Assembly: GCA_014729315.1 (NCBI GenBank)
Contig: WJKD01000905.1
Location: forward strand, 1-7,814
DNA from: Promethearchaeota archaeon
GTDB lineage: Archaea; Asgardarchaeota; Lokiarchaeia; Sigynarchaeales; SOKP01
Reading direction: 5' to 3'
DNA length: 7,814 bases
Shown: positions 1 to 5,366 of the stretch, piece after piece
Numbering within the stretch: the stretch's first letter is position 1
Layout: each line of letters starts with the position of its first letter
The notes under the pieces: model-generated
Databases searched by the model: none
Told to the model about the DNA's origin: nothing
Seen by the model: only the letters and a program-made list of their open reading frames with translations
Position numbers and translations under genes: made by a program

Positions 1-561
1 GTCTTAGATGAACCCCAAACGGGTTTAGATCCTCAGGCAAGAAAGGAAGTTAGAAATTTTATCTTGAAATTAAAAGAGATGGGAAAAACGGTAATATTTA
101 GCACGCATCTCATTTACGAGGTAAGCGAAATTGCTGATAGAGTAGCTATAATTTCTAAAGGGAAGCTCCGGGCTTTTGATTCCCTAGAAAATTTGGAATT
201 AAAAGAAAAGAAAAGTCTAATCAACTTTGAACTATTGGGACTTCGAGAAGAGAAGGTTGATGGAATTCTGGATAAATTGAATCGTCTGATCTTGCCTTTA
301 ACGGGTCTAAACAAATCAAATAATGAAGTTCGCTTTAATAAAAACTCGAATTTCTTCACCGTTGCGTTCAACGGCAACCCTAATAACCAGTTGAAAATTC
401 ATAAAGCCCTTTTCGAGAATGGTTTTAAAATTATTGAGTTTTCCGTGCCCAAAGCCAACCTACTGGAAGACCTCTTCATCGGTTACAGTCTTGACTCTGA
501 ACGTGAGGAAAATTACGAAACAGAATCAAAAATATCTATTAAAAATCCAATTGAAGCTTAA
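1..561 (+). CDS. ABC transporter ATP-binding protein, C-terminal part (5' truncated by window edge)
   Basis: This is the C-terminal part (186 residues visible) of the ATPase subunit of an ABC transporter, which hydrolyses ATP on the cytoplasmic face to drive the membrane partner encoded next. The frame is open from base 1. It begins at the Walker B motif (VLDEP, residues 1-5), followed by the D-loop (GLDP, 8-11) and the switch histidine in FSTH (H36). Walker A and the signature motif lie outside the window. The DEPQTGLDP form, with Q where T is usual, is typical of exporters of the CcmA/drug/Na+ type. Residues from about 60 onward form the variable C-terminal extension of roughly 125 residues seen in this ABC-2 class. 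The gene stops 15 bases before the permease start, so the two are probably cotranscribed. The substrate cannot be read from the sequence. ATPase identity is near certain; export direction is inferred from the permease. Confidence 0.93.
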   Translation, partial: VLDEPQTGLDPQARKEVRNFILKLKEMGKTVIFSTHLIYEVSEIADRVAIISKGKLRAFDSLENLELKEKKSLINFELLGLREEKVDGILDKLNRLILPLTGLNKSNNEVRFNKNSNFFTVAFNGNPNNQLKIHKALFENGFKIIEFSVPKANLLEDLFIGYSLDSEREENYETESKISIKNPIEA

Positions 562-562
562 A

Positions 563-569
563 GAGGTGA
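563..569 (+). promoter_or_regulatory. Shine-Dalgarno site for the ABC permease
   Basis: GAGGTGA lies 7 bases before the ATG at 577 and matches the archaeal 16S rRNA tail closely. It supports 577 as the start rather than the in-frame ATG at 640. The same heptamer recurs before the next gene. Confidence 0.75.
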
Positions 570-576
570 ATATAAA

Positions 577-1476
577 ATGTTAACAGAAAATGGACAAAAA
601 TTCATATTAATAAAAGAACAAGAAGAAAAGAAAGAAAATATGGGCGTGGAACGGCGAATCACGCAGATTTACGACACCATTACTTTTGAATTTAAGAGGT
701 TTTGGAAGATTTTTTTATTATTAATACTCGTTTACGTTGCGGTATTCGTTCTCTACTATGCTATAAACGAAATAGAATACGCTCAAGGTGTAGAAGTGCC
801 CGAAGAATCCGTAGAATATTTTACATCGTATCTCGGGATGCTTAACTTTTTGGTTATCATAAGTACTTCAACTTTAGGCGGTTCGATCATTGCCGAAGAT
901 TTTGATAAACAGACGGGTAATTTATTATTTCCTAAGATTGACAAATCTCGCTTACTTATAGGAAGAACGACCGCACGATATTCCCTTAATGCATTGTTGG
1001 TGATCTTTTACTATATCCTAATAGCCGTAATAACCAATTATATGTATGCGGAAATACCAGATGCATTCTTTGAATCGCTCTCATGGGCGCTCTTGTATCT
1101 TTTTATGATAACCACCTTCGTTATAATGATGAGCAGTTTAAATAAAAGTGCTTCCTCGGCGATGATAATTAGCATTTTCTTCCTTCTTATCGTCTTCCAA
1201 TTGATTGAGACGATTTTAATGGTTACCAGTGTTGAAATTGAACCACTATTTCTGCCGAATTATTACTTTAACATAATTGAAGCATCTTTAGACTGGCCAG
1301 ATGAACGTTTTACTGAAATCTTAATGCCTTCCGCCCGAGAAGGAGATTTCGTGGAATTTAAACAATGGGTCACTCCCAAACCATCGGATGCGCTGTTTGG
1401 AATGCTGATATTTGCGGGAGTCTTTCTGTTTATTGCCTATATGATTTATAAGCGCAGACAGAGCAAAAACGAGTAG
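577..1476 (+). CDS. ABC-2 type transporter permease
   Basis: This 299-residue integral membrane protein is the membrane-spanning partner of the upstream ATPase. Six hydrophobic segments are visible at about residues 43-63, 86-108, 136-156, 168-187, 193-216 and 273-291, the usual ABC-2 permease layout. A charged cytoplasmic loop (EDFDKQTGNLLFPK, about 107-120) follows segment 2 and is characteristic of the family. A longer extracytoplasmic loop (about 217-270) precedes the last helix, and the C-terminus is basic (YKRRQSKNE). The start at 577 is chosen for its strong Shine-Dalgarno. It gives a polar, lysine- and glutamate-rich N-terminal extension of about 21 residues before MGVERRI; a start at 640 would remove this and is the alternative. 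Family assignment is secure from topology and context, but the cargo (drug, lipid, peptide or ion) is unknown. Confidence 0.88.
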   Translation: MLTENGQKFILIKEQEEKKENMGVERRITQIYDTITFEFKRFWKIFLLLILVYVAVFVLYYAINEIEYAQGVEVPEESVEYFTSYLGMLNFLVIISTSTLGGSIIAEDFDKQTGNLLFPKIDKSRLLIGRTTARYSLNALLVIFYYILIAVITNYMYAEIPDAFFESLSWALLYLFMITTFVIMMSSLNKSASSAMIISIFFLLIVFQLIETILMVTSVEIEPLFLPNYYFNIIEASLDWPDERFTEILMPSAREGDFVEFKQWVTPKPSDALFGMLIFAGVFLFIAYMIYKRRQSKNE

Positions 1477-1478
1477 AT

Positions 1479-1485
1479 GAGGTGA
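1479..1485 (+). promoter_or_regulatory. Shine-Dalgarno site that sets the start of the small membrane protein
   Basis: GAGGTGA is identical to the site before the permease. It ends 5 bases before the GTG at 1491. The earlier in-frame GTG at 1482 lies inside this heptamer and so cannot be served by it, which argues for initiation at 1491. Confidence 0.7.
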
Positions 1486-1490
1486 GTGGA

Positions 1491-1784
1491 GTGAAAAGAA
1501 AAAACGCCTTCGGACTCATCTCATTAATCGTGGGGACTCTTGGATTTGTCTTTGGAAGAGTGCTTTACGGATTTTTTATACTTCCTATGATATTGGGTCT
1601 GGTTGCTATCATTCTTGGACTCGTAGGTATATATCAAGATAGGAATGACACACTTGCAAAAATCGGTGTAATTACGGGTGTGACGGTGCTCATTCTGACT
1701 TTCACGGCAATCTACATCTGGTTGGTATGGAAAATCAGTAGAGCGCCCTATGCGGGATTAGCTTTAAAAAAAATAATACTTTAA
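1491..1784 (+). CDS. small DUF4190-like membrane protein, third gene of the ABC operon
   Basis: This is a 97-residue, very hydrophobic protein of unknown function. It begins with a basic patch (VKRKN), followed by glycine-rich hydrophobic stretches at about residues 5-24 and 28-47. A short polar loop (YQDRNDTLAK, 48-57) precedes a last hydrophobic segment at about 58-81. The pattern (hydrophobic hairpin with repeated LGLVG-type glycine spacing, short polar turn, then KIGVITGV) resembles DUF4190 proteins, which are often found beside transport or stress genes. The GTG at 1491 is preferred over the GTG at 1482 because of the Shine-Dalgarno position. It starts 14 bases after the permease stop, so it is probably the last gene of the exporter operon; a T-rich stretch follows. 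It could be an accessory subunit or simply cotranscribed. Protein reality is likely; function is unassigned. Confidence 0.72.
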   Translation: MKRKNAFGLISLIVGTLGFVFGRVLYGFFILPMILGLVAIILGLVGIYQDRNDTLAKIGVITGVTVLILTFTAIYIWLVWKISRAPYAGLALKKIIL

Positions 1785-1800
1785 TTAAATAAATCAAATC

Positions 1801-1815
1801 TTTCTTTTTTTTCTT
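1801..1815 (+). terminator. T-run terminator after the ABC operon
   Basis: An uninterrupted run of eight T (1805-1812) sits inside a longer T-rich stretch 17 bases after the last stop of the operon. Archaeal termination often occurs at such runs without a hairpin. No convincing stem precedes it. Confidence 0.45.
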
Positions 1816-1904
1816 ATTCGAATAATGAACTTGAAATTATTAAAAATTTACCGTGGTTCCTGGGATTAGACAAATCGATGTTAGTTAAAGATTTTCTTAA
1901 TAAT

Positions 1905-2057
1905 TTAATTGCTTTCCTTGGATGAGAAGATAAGACTTGAAGGTGTATAGTTGGAATTGAAATATTTGAGATCTTCGATTTTGTTTTTATCTTTACCAAA
2001 TTGTTTTAAAATCGCTCCAATAGATTCAGCTACATTTTCACTCGAGAGAATTTCCAT
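1905..2057 (-). CDS. possible 50-residue small protein, or first part of a frameshifted gene
   Basis: An ATG on the minus strand opens a 50-codon frame. The product begins MEILSSENVAESIG and continues as a charged, helix-prone stretch up to about residue 33, followed by a serine-rich end. An AGGAGA sequence lies 11 bases before the ATG, and a TATA-like box lies about 35 bases upstream, so there are signals for expression. The frame stops at 1905. A one-base shift near 1917-1920 would continue it through 30 or so more codons (AIKLLRKSLTNIDL onward) to the stop at 1814, making a protein of about 80 residues. No family was recognised. It may be a genuine small gene, a pseudogene, or a chance frame in AT-rich DNA; the evidence is the start signals and the plausible residue composition only. 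Confidence 0.3.
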   Translation of the reverse strand: MEILSSENVAESIGAILKQFGKDKNKIEDLKYFNSNYTPSSLIFSSKESN

Positions 2058-2087
2058 AGACTTTACATTCTCCTAAATTCGATTTCC

Positions 2088-2100
2088 TATATGTATAATT
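2088..2100 (-). promoter_or_regulatory. TATA-like box upstream of the 50-residue frame
   Basis: Read on the minus strand, AATTATACATATA lies about 35 bases before the ATG at 2057. This would place transcription start about 10 bases before that ATG. The surrounding DNA is AT-rich, so chance is possible. Confidence 0.3.
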
Positions 2101-2245
2101 CTTCTTCAGGATAATCAAATTACAAAATTTCAATCTGATTAATTCTGGAGGTTCTATCCTAACACTATTAAGCTAGAAGTCGGAAAAAACAAAAGAAATT
2201 AAAAATGACAATTTAGCATTATATTCAAACTCTATTTCAGAGAGG

Positions 2246-2254
2246 AAAAAAAAA
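2246..2254 (-). terminator. T9 terminator for the minus-strand membrane protein
   Basis: Nine consecutive A on the plus strand read as T9 on the minus strand, 34 bases after the stop codon of the gene ending at 2289. It fits archaeal intrinsic termination at a T-run. Confidence 0.5.
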
Positions 2255-2288
2255 GATAATTTGATTATTAAGTTAAATTCTTTTTTAC

Positions 2289-2723
2289 TTATTCGTTTTT
2301 ACCGTATATCAAGTAGGCTAGAATGACAGTCTCCAAGATTATCAATGGATAAATATATCCTGTCGTTGATTGGAAAAAAAAATACGTAATTAAATTTATT
2401 CCAAGGAATATTCCGAAGAAAATTATATCGAATAGGACGTTCATTCCGCATAGGATCGTGCCAAAAATTAGAGCGTCGACAGCCCATTTATCGGGAATGA
2501 TTGGGTTATTCTGTTCGTATTTCCATAAATAAACCACTAATATTATCAAAGTTATGATAAAAGTCAAGATTAACATTGCTCCGTACATACCAAAATTGAA
2601 AGGAACTGGCTTGTTAGCAATGAAATCGTATCTTGCAGAACCAACCACAACGAATCCGATCAGCCAAAATAGGAATCCTAATAATATTCCGATTACTAAC
2701 GATTTGTAATTTATCTTCACCAT
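2289..2723 (-). CDS. multi-pass membrane protein of unknown function
   Basis: This 144-residue protein has at least four hydrophobic segments: about residues 8-30, 46-67, 82-118 (long, probably two helices with a turn near 104-108) and 122-140. A short basic N-terminus (MVKINYK) precedes the first. A hydrophilic loop WKYEQNNPIIPDKWAVDA (about 67-84) connects segments 2 and 3, and the protein ends in a short charged tail. The even spread of well-formed helices, proline-bearing loops and the absence of low-complexity sequence argue for a real gene. No family was recognised and no catalytic or metal motif is evident. It lies 84 bases downstream of the cysteine-rich pair on the same strand, with a TATA-like sequence between, so it may be transcribed alone. 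The start has only a distant AGGAAG (13 bases away); GTG at the next codon is an alternative. Confidence 0.75.
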   Translation of the reverse strand: MVKINYKSLVIGILLGFLFWLIGFVVVGSARYDFIANKPVPFNFGMYGAMLILTFIITLIILVVYLWKYEQNNPIIPDKWAVDALIFGTILCGMNVLFDIIFFGIFLGINLITYFFFQSTTGYIYPLIILETVILAYLIYGKNE

Positions 2724-2787
2724 TCAATTTTCAACTCTTCCTTACCATTTTTGTTTTTGTTTATTGTGTCAATTCTATAAGAAAATT

Positions 2788-2799
2788 ACTATATATTTT
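2788..2799 (-). promoter_or_regulatory. TATA-like box upstream of the membrane protein
   Basis: Minus-strand AAAATATATAGT lies about 65 to 75 bases before the ATG at 2723, in the gap after the DUF3795-like gene. It suggests a separate promoter with a leader of about 40 bases. A second candidate, CTTATAGAATTG, lies nearer the gene at about 2770-2781. Confidence 0.35.
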
Positions 2800-2807
2800 T
2801 CATAAGC

Positions 2808-3044
2808 TTATTCTTTACCCGAAAGATACTTACAAAACTCAAAATTTATTGGTCCTTTTTTTGTGAGCTCGCAAGGAAACTCATCGCAAGCGAAGCAATT
2901 TTGAATGCTCTTTTCGTAGGCGCAAGAACATATTTCGCAGAATTTATTTTCTCTCGGAATGCATCCTCTATTCTTATTAGGACATTTTCCTAGGACTCTT
3001 CGAGGGCAAATCTCGCAGTTTATACCGCAAACTGAAGCCAACAT
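2808..3044 (-). CDS. DUF3795-like cysteine-rich metal-binding protein
   Basis: This 78-residue protein has 12 cysteines, at residues 6, 10, 13, 21, 28, 36, 39, 41, 50, 53, 58 and 71. The opening CGINCEICP and the later KSIQNCFACDEFPC, which resembles the family's typical (I/V)xNCxxCxEFPC segment, point to DUF3795. These are small proteins of anaerobic archaea and bacteria that probably bind zinc or an iron-sulfur cluster and have no proven biochemical role. It is near the short end of the family length. The start is supported by a GAGGTA Shine-Dalgarno 7 bases upstream. It follows a second cysteine-rich gene by 30 bases on the same strand, so the two are very probably cotranscribed. The number and pairing of cysteines suggest at least two metal sites, which is inference. 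Confidence 0.85.
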   Translation of the reverse strand: MLASVCGINCEICPRRVLGKCPNKNRGCIPRENKFCEICSCAYEKSIQNCFACDEFPCELTKKGPINFEFCKYLSGKE

Positions 3045-3051
3045 TTTTATT

Positions 3052-3057
3052 TACCTC
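3052..3057 (-). promoter_or_regulatory. Shine-Dalgarno site for the DUF3795-like gene
   Basis: Minus-strand GAGGTA lies 7 bases before the ATG at 3044, in the 30-base gap after the upstream small gene. It shows that the second gene of the pair is translated independently. Confidence 0.7.
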
Positions 3058-3074
3058 ATTTTTGATTTAGTTAT

Positions 3075-3206
3075 TCAGTCTCGCGGCTGAAAACTATTGG
3101 TTGGGCAATCTTCCGCGCTTCTGGTGGCGGGTACCTCGTGTCCGAAACAATCCCCTTTCGAGTCATCGATAGGTTTGTAAAACTTACATTCTTTACAATT
3201 TGCCAT
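3075..3206 (-). CDS. 43-residue four-cysteine protein like BssC/TutF/HpdC small iron-sulfur subunits
   Basis: This very small protein has cysteines at residues 4, 7, 20 and 34 (C-x2-C-x12-C-x13-C), enough for one [4Fe-4S] cluster. The sequence pattern is CKxCKFYKP, then KGDCFGHEVPATR, then EDCPTNSFQPR. It closely resembles the HiPIP-like small subunits of glycyl radical enzymes: the benzylsuccinate synthase subunit BssC/TutF and the 4-hydroxyphenylacetate decarboxylase small subunit. The match is from memory of the family pattern. There is no glycyl radical catalytic subunit or activase in the window, so this copy stands alone and its partner, if any, is elsewhere. The ATG at 3206 has a weak GTGA upstream and a TATA-like box about 35 bases before it. 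It leads the DUF3795-like gene by 30 bases. Its higher GC than the flanking DNA and the conserved cysteine spacing make it a convincing gene despite its size. Confidence 0.8.
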   Translation of the reverse strand: MANCKECKFYKPIDDSKGDCFGHEVPATRSAEDCPTNSFQPRD

Positions 3207-3239
3207 ATTTTTTCACTATTAATTTTTTTGAGTATTAAG

Positions 3240-3249
3240 GGTATATAGA
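3240..3249 (-). promoter_or_regulatory. TATA box for the cysteine-rich gene pair
   Basis: Minus-strand TCTATATAC lies about 35 to 43 bases before the ATG at 3206, predicting a leader of about 10 bases. TATATA is symmetrical, so the same box could also act towards the regulator gene, though a better-placed box exists for that. Confidence 0.45.
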
Positions 3250-3286
3250 ATATGTGATAATAAAAAGATGATTGTTTTTCAGAACA

Positions 3287-3296
3287 TTTTTAAATA
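3287..3296 (+). promoter_or_regulatory. TATA box for the TrmB-like regulator
   Basis: TTTTTAAATA lies about 50 to 60 bases before the ATG at 3347. Transcription would start near 3315-3320, giving a leader of about 30 bases. It lies downstream of the alternative TTG start at 3272, which argues against that start. Confidence 0.45.
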
Positions 3297-3346
3297 TTGT
3301 CACAAATAAATTTCGTAAGATCTACATAAATTTTACACTTATTCCC

Positions 3347-4354
3347 ATGATTGAAGTTATTCGTTCTTTCTTACGAGATTTAGGATTAAATGACATTCAA
3401 TTAAATTTTTACAATCATTTCCTTCGTCATAGATTTTGTACGATAAAAGATTTACGTCAAGATTATAATTACTCCTATTCTCAAACATATAATAATTTGG
3501 ATGTGCTGGAAGAATTGGGTTTAATAGACTCCACAGATGATAAACCTAAACTATACTTCAGAGTCAATCCAAAAGAAATTTTATCAAAAAAATTAGAAGA
3601 AAAATATAAAGAGTATAGCGAAAGGATCAATATTTTGGACAAAGAGATTAGACGAGAAGAGAGTCTAGTCGGCGTATGCCAAAGAAATATTACTTTTTAC
3701 CACTATAGCGAACTAGCACCGGGAATAGATCATCTAATAAGCCTTATTGATAATTCGAACTCTAGAATTGTAATGAGTGCGCTTCCTCCTTCATTGTTAA
3801 AGAAAATTGAATATAGCTTGCGAAATGCGTTTTTAAAAGGTGTCGAAATTTCGTTTTTTTTCTCAAGGTCTGATTTCGAAACCATTCAAAATATTTTTGA
3901 AGTATATACTAATATTCTAAAAAAATTACGAATTAAAATTACACAAACTGAAGAACGAACGTGTAGGTTGATAAGATTTAACGATCTAATCGTGAACAAC
4001 GGGATTTTGATGATTGACGATTTTGGTTTTAACACCATTATTTTTCAAGAGGACGAAATACTACATTTTGACGGTTTTACGGCACCAAATCTTGTCGCCC
4101 AATCAAAAAAAGAGCTTATGTCAAAAACCAAAGTCAAAACCATCGAAATAAACTATCCGAAACCTTATCAAGAGATTATTGACATTATAAGCGAGAAAAA
4201 AAAGATAAAAACAAGAGAATTAAGCAAGCTTGCCGGCATTGGAGGGTCAAAGTTGCGGAACTTATTAAATTTTCTCATTAAAGATGGAAAGATTCAAGAA
4301 AAAATCGAAAATGAAGGGGTTGGTCGTCCTGCTTCATACTTCATGTTAATTTGA
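3347..4354 (+). CDS. TrmB-family transcriptional regulator with winged helices at both ends
   Basis: This is a 335-residue DNA-binding regulator. Residues 1-75 form a winged helix typical of TrmB proteins (MIEVIRSFLRDLGLND opening, recognition helix near SQTYNNLDVLEELGLI at 45-60). A charged coiled-coil stretch follows at about 78-106, and then an alpha/beta domain at 115-265 like the TrmB/phospholipase D-like sensor region (IVMSALPPSL and RLIRFNDLIVNNGILMID). The last 65 residues (about 271-335) look like a second winged helix, with ELSKLAGIGGSKLRNLLNFL as helix-turn-helix and GRPASYFML as wing. TrmB proteins repress or activate sugar transport and metabolism genes by binding a sugar in the C-terminal region. 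The frame is open back to TTG 3272, but the family-typical start at 3347 and the TATA box position favour the shorter form. No Shine-Dalgarno is seen. The divergent cysteine-rich genes and the downstream glycosidase are candidate targets, by inference. Confidence 0.85.
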   Translation: MIEVIRSFLRDLGLNDIQLNFYNHFLRHRFCTIKDLRQDYNYSYSQTYNNLDVLEELGLIDSTDDKPKLYFRVNPKEILSKKLEEKYKEYSERINILDKEIRREESLVGVCQRNITFYHYSELAPGIDHLISLIDNSNSRIVMSALPPSLLKKIEYSLRNAFLKGVEISFFFSRSDFETIQNIFEVYTNILKKLRIKITQTEERTCRLIRFNDLIVNNGILMIDDFGFNTIIFQEDEILHFDGFTAPNLVAQSKKELMSKTKVKTIEINYPKPYQEIIDIISEKKKIKTRELSKLAGIGGSKLRNLLNFLIKDGKIQEKIENEGVGRPASYFMLI

Positions 4355-4403
4355 AGGAAATGTGTTTTAGTATTTTTACTTAAAGGCTATTTAGTTAATT
4401 TGA

Positions 4404-4411
4404 TTATATTA
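4404..4411 (+). promoter_or_regulatory. TATA-like box for the HEAT-repeat gene
   Basis: TTATATTA lies about 45 bases before the ATG at 4454, within the 99-base gap after the regulator. It suggests a separate transcript with a leader of about 20 bases. The gap is AT-rich, so this is tentative. Confidence 0.3.
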
Positions 4412-4453
4412 TTACTATCGGAACTGTTAGAAAAAATTTAGAAATAAGAAATA

Positions 4454-5122
4454 ATGGTGTCTATTAGTTCGGCAAAACTAATCCAAGAAAGAACTATTAG
4501 ATTTTGTCTTAATATCTCAGATTGGGATTGTCTTGAAAATCCCCAATTATATAAAAAATTAGACGAACATTTACAAAAAGAATACGACATTATACCAGAT
4601 AAAGAACGCGTGGGAAAAGGGACTGTCTATATAGCGAAATACGTCGCAAAAGCGACATTCATATATTTAGATACTAATTCAAAGCAAAAAACGAGATATT
4701 ATATCGCTTTTTCTGAAAGAAGCTTCGAACAAGGTGAAAAACTTAAGAGTTCATTATTAAAACATTTTTCTTTGCTCGTCTTATCAGAAATTATTTCTTC
4801 TTATCCAAAGTGTTTTGAAGAGTATATTCCTCTTATCAAAAGATGGGCACTTCACGAGGATTGGATCGTGAGAGAAACTATTGGTCATTCAATAAGAGCT
4901 GTGCTCAAAAAGATTCCTAAGAAAACTATGAAGTTTTTAAAAGATCCAAGCAAGAGTACGGAAGAAAATCTTAGAAGATTGGCATCAGAAAGCTTAAGAC
5001 CATTGGCGGATATCAAATGGCTCCGGGATCCGACAAAAAACCATATTCAATTTTCTAAACTGATAAGACTTACAAAATATACGCCCGAGAAAATGAGAAA
5101 CCTCATGAAGATGTGGATATAA
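4454..5122 (+). CDS. HEAT-repeat protein related to DNA alkylation repair (AlkC/AlkD-like) scaffolds
   Basis: This 222-residue helical protein has HEAT-like repeats in its second half: KRWALHEDWIVRETIGHSIR (about 129-148) and STEENLRRLASESLRPLADI (168-187), then KWLRDPTKN. The (L)RRLASESLRP segment and the W-x-x-(D/H)-x-x-x-x-VRE pattern resemble AlkC and AlkD, base-excision glycosylases that hold alkylated DNA on a curved HEAT solenoid. The first 100 residues, with the stretch KGTVYIAKYVAKATFIYLD, do not match that fold clearly. The active-site aspartate and tryptophans of AlkD cannot be placed with confidence, so activity is not claimed. The protein ends soon after the second repeat, shorter than the roughly 230 to 250 residues or more of such enzymes, and the following DNA still reads like protein in other frames. 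No Shine-Dalgarno precedes the ATG. A repeat scaffold of other function is the main alternative. Confidence 0.65.
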   Translation: MVSISSAKLIQERTIRFCLNISDWDCLENPQLYKKLDEHLQKEYDIIPDKERVGKGTVYIAKYVAKATFIYLDTNSKQKTRYYIAFSERSFEQGEKLKSSLLKHFSLLVLSEIISSYPKCFEEYIPLIKRWALHEDWIVRETIGHSIRAVLKKIPKKTMKFLKDPSKSTEENLRRLASESLRPLADIKWLRDPTKNHIQFSKLIRLTKYTPEKMRNLMKMWI

Positions 5123-5199
5123 ATTTCAAATATCGAAGTCCACGATAAGCTTACAACAGAAATGGTCTTAAAACTGAGAAAAAACAAATAATCTGGACT

Positions 5200-5331
5200 A
5201 TGAAGCAGGCAAAGCGTTGGTTAAAAGATCGAAATCCAGAATATCATGAGGATCTAGAAAAGATACTTGGAAAGTATTACGTACTCTACTTTAACGAAAA
5301 ACGCAATCGATTAGCAAAACCAAGAAATTGA
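5200..5331 (+). CDS. possible 43-residue basic protein, or displaced 3' end of the HEAT-repeat gene
   Basis: An ATG frame encodes a charged, helix-prone product that begins MKQAKRWLKDRNPEYHEDLE, continues KILGKYYVLYF and ends in a basic tail (RNRLAKPRN). The frame is actually open from 5149. No Shine-Dalgarno is present. It lies 77 bases after the HEAT-repeat stop. In the HEAT gene's own frame, codons after that stop (ISNIEVHDKLTTEMVLKLRK) also look coding and run to an A6 run at 5179-5184, where a one-base shift would join this frame. A decayed or disrupted 3' end of the upstream gene is therefore as likely as an independent small gene. No family was recognised. Confidence 0.3.
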   Translation: MKQAKRWLKDRNPEYHEDLEKILGKYYVLYFNEKRNRLAKPRN

Positions 5332-5334
5332 AAT

Positions 5335-5344
5335 AAATTTAAAT
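5335..5344 (+). promoter_or_regulatory. TATA box of the glycoside hydrolase gene, leaderless spacing
   Basis: AAATTTAAAT is centred about 26 bases before the ATG at 5367. Archaeal transcription starts about 25 bases after the TATA box, so the mRNA would begin at or within a base or two of the ATG. This agrees with the absence of a Shine-Dalgarno sequence. Confidence 0.55.
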
Positions 5345-5366
5345 CCCAAAAAAGATGGTATAATTT

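Larger units (their letters stand above)
1785..2288. other. gene-poor gap with a possible small or decayed minus-strand gene
   Basis: This stretch of about 500 bases has no full-length gene that can be defended. The minus strand carries coding-like pieces in more than one frame. They are an open frame over about 2043-2166 that stops at 2043, a 50-codon frame at 1905-2057, and an adjoining frame that runs to a stop at 1814. Joined, these would form one longer protein interrupted by frameshifts, but they may also be chance. On the plus strand, 1821-1922 reads open for about 33 codons in the same frame as the upstream membrane protein, beyond its stop, with no start of its own. An A9 run at 2246-2254 probably terminates the minus-strand gene that ends at 2289. 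No tRNA or obvious RNA structure was seen. Confidence 0.5.

Noticed and set aside
114..377. Open minus-strand frame of 87 codons
   Set aside because: It lies wholly within the ABC ATPase gene on the other strand, and its serine/arginine-rich product looks like an antisense shadow.
1821..1925. Plus-strand open stretch in frame with the DUF4190-like gene after its stop
   Set aside because: It reads like protein (LPWFLGLDKSMLVKDF), but has no start, sits beyond a T8 run and competes with the minus-strand frame that has start signals.
2066..2068. ATG on the minus strand just after AGGAGA
   Set aside because: The next codon is TAA, so it cannot open a gene; the ATG at 2057 was used instead.
2299..2487. 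Open minus-strand frame of 62 codons
   Set aside because: It is a shifted frame inside the membrane protein gene, whose helices in the main frame are far more convincing.
2633..2866. Open plus-strand frame of 77 codons
   Set aside because: It overlaps the ends of two better-supported minus-strand genes and its product resembles translated AT-rich DNA.
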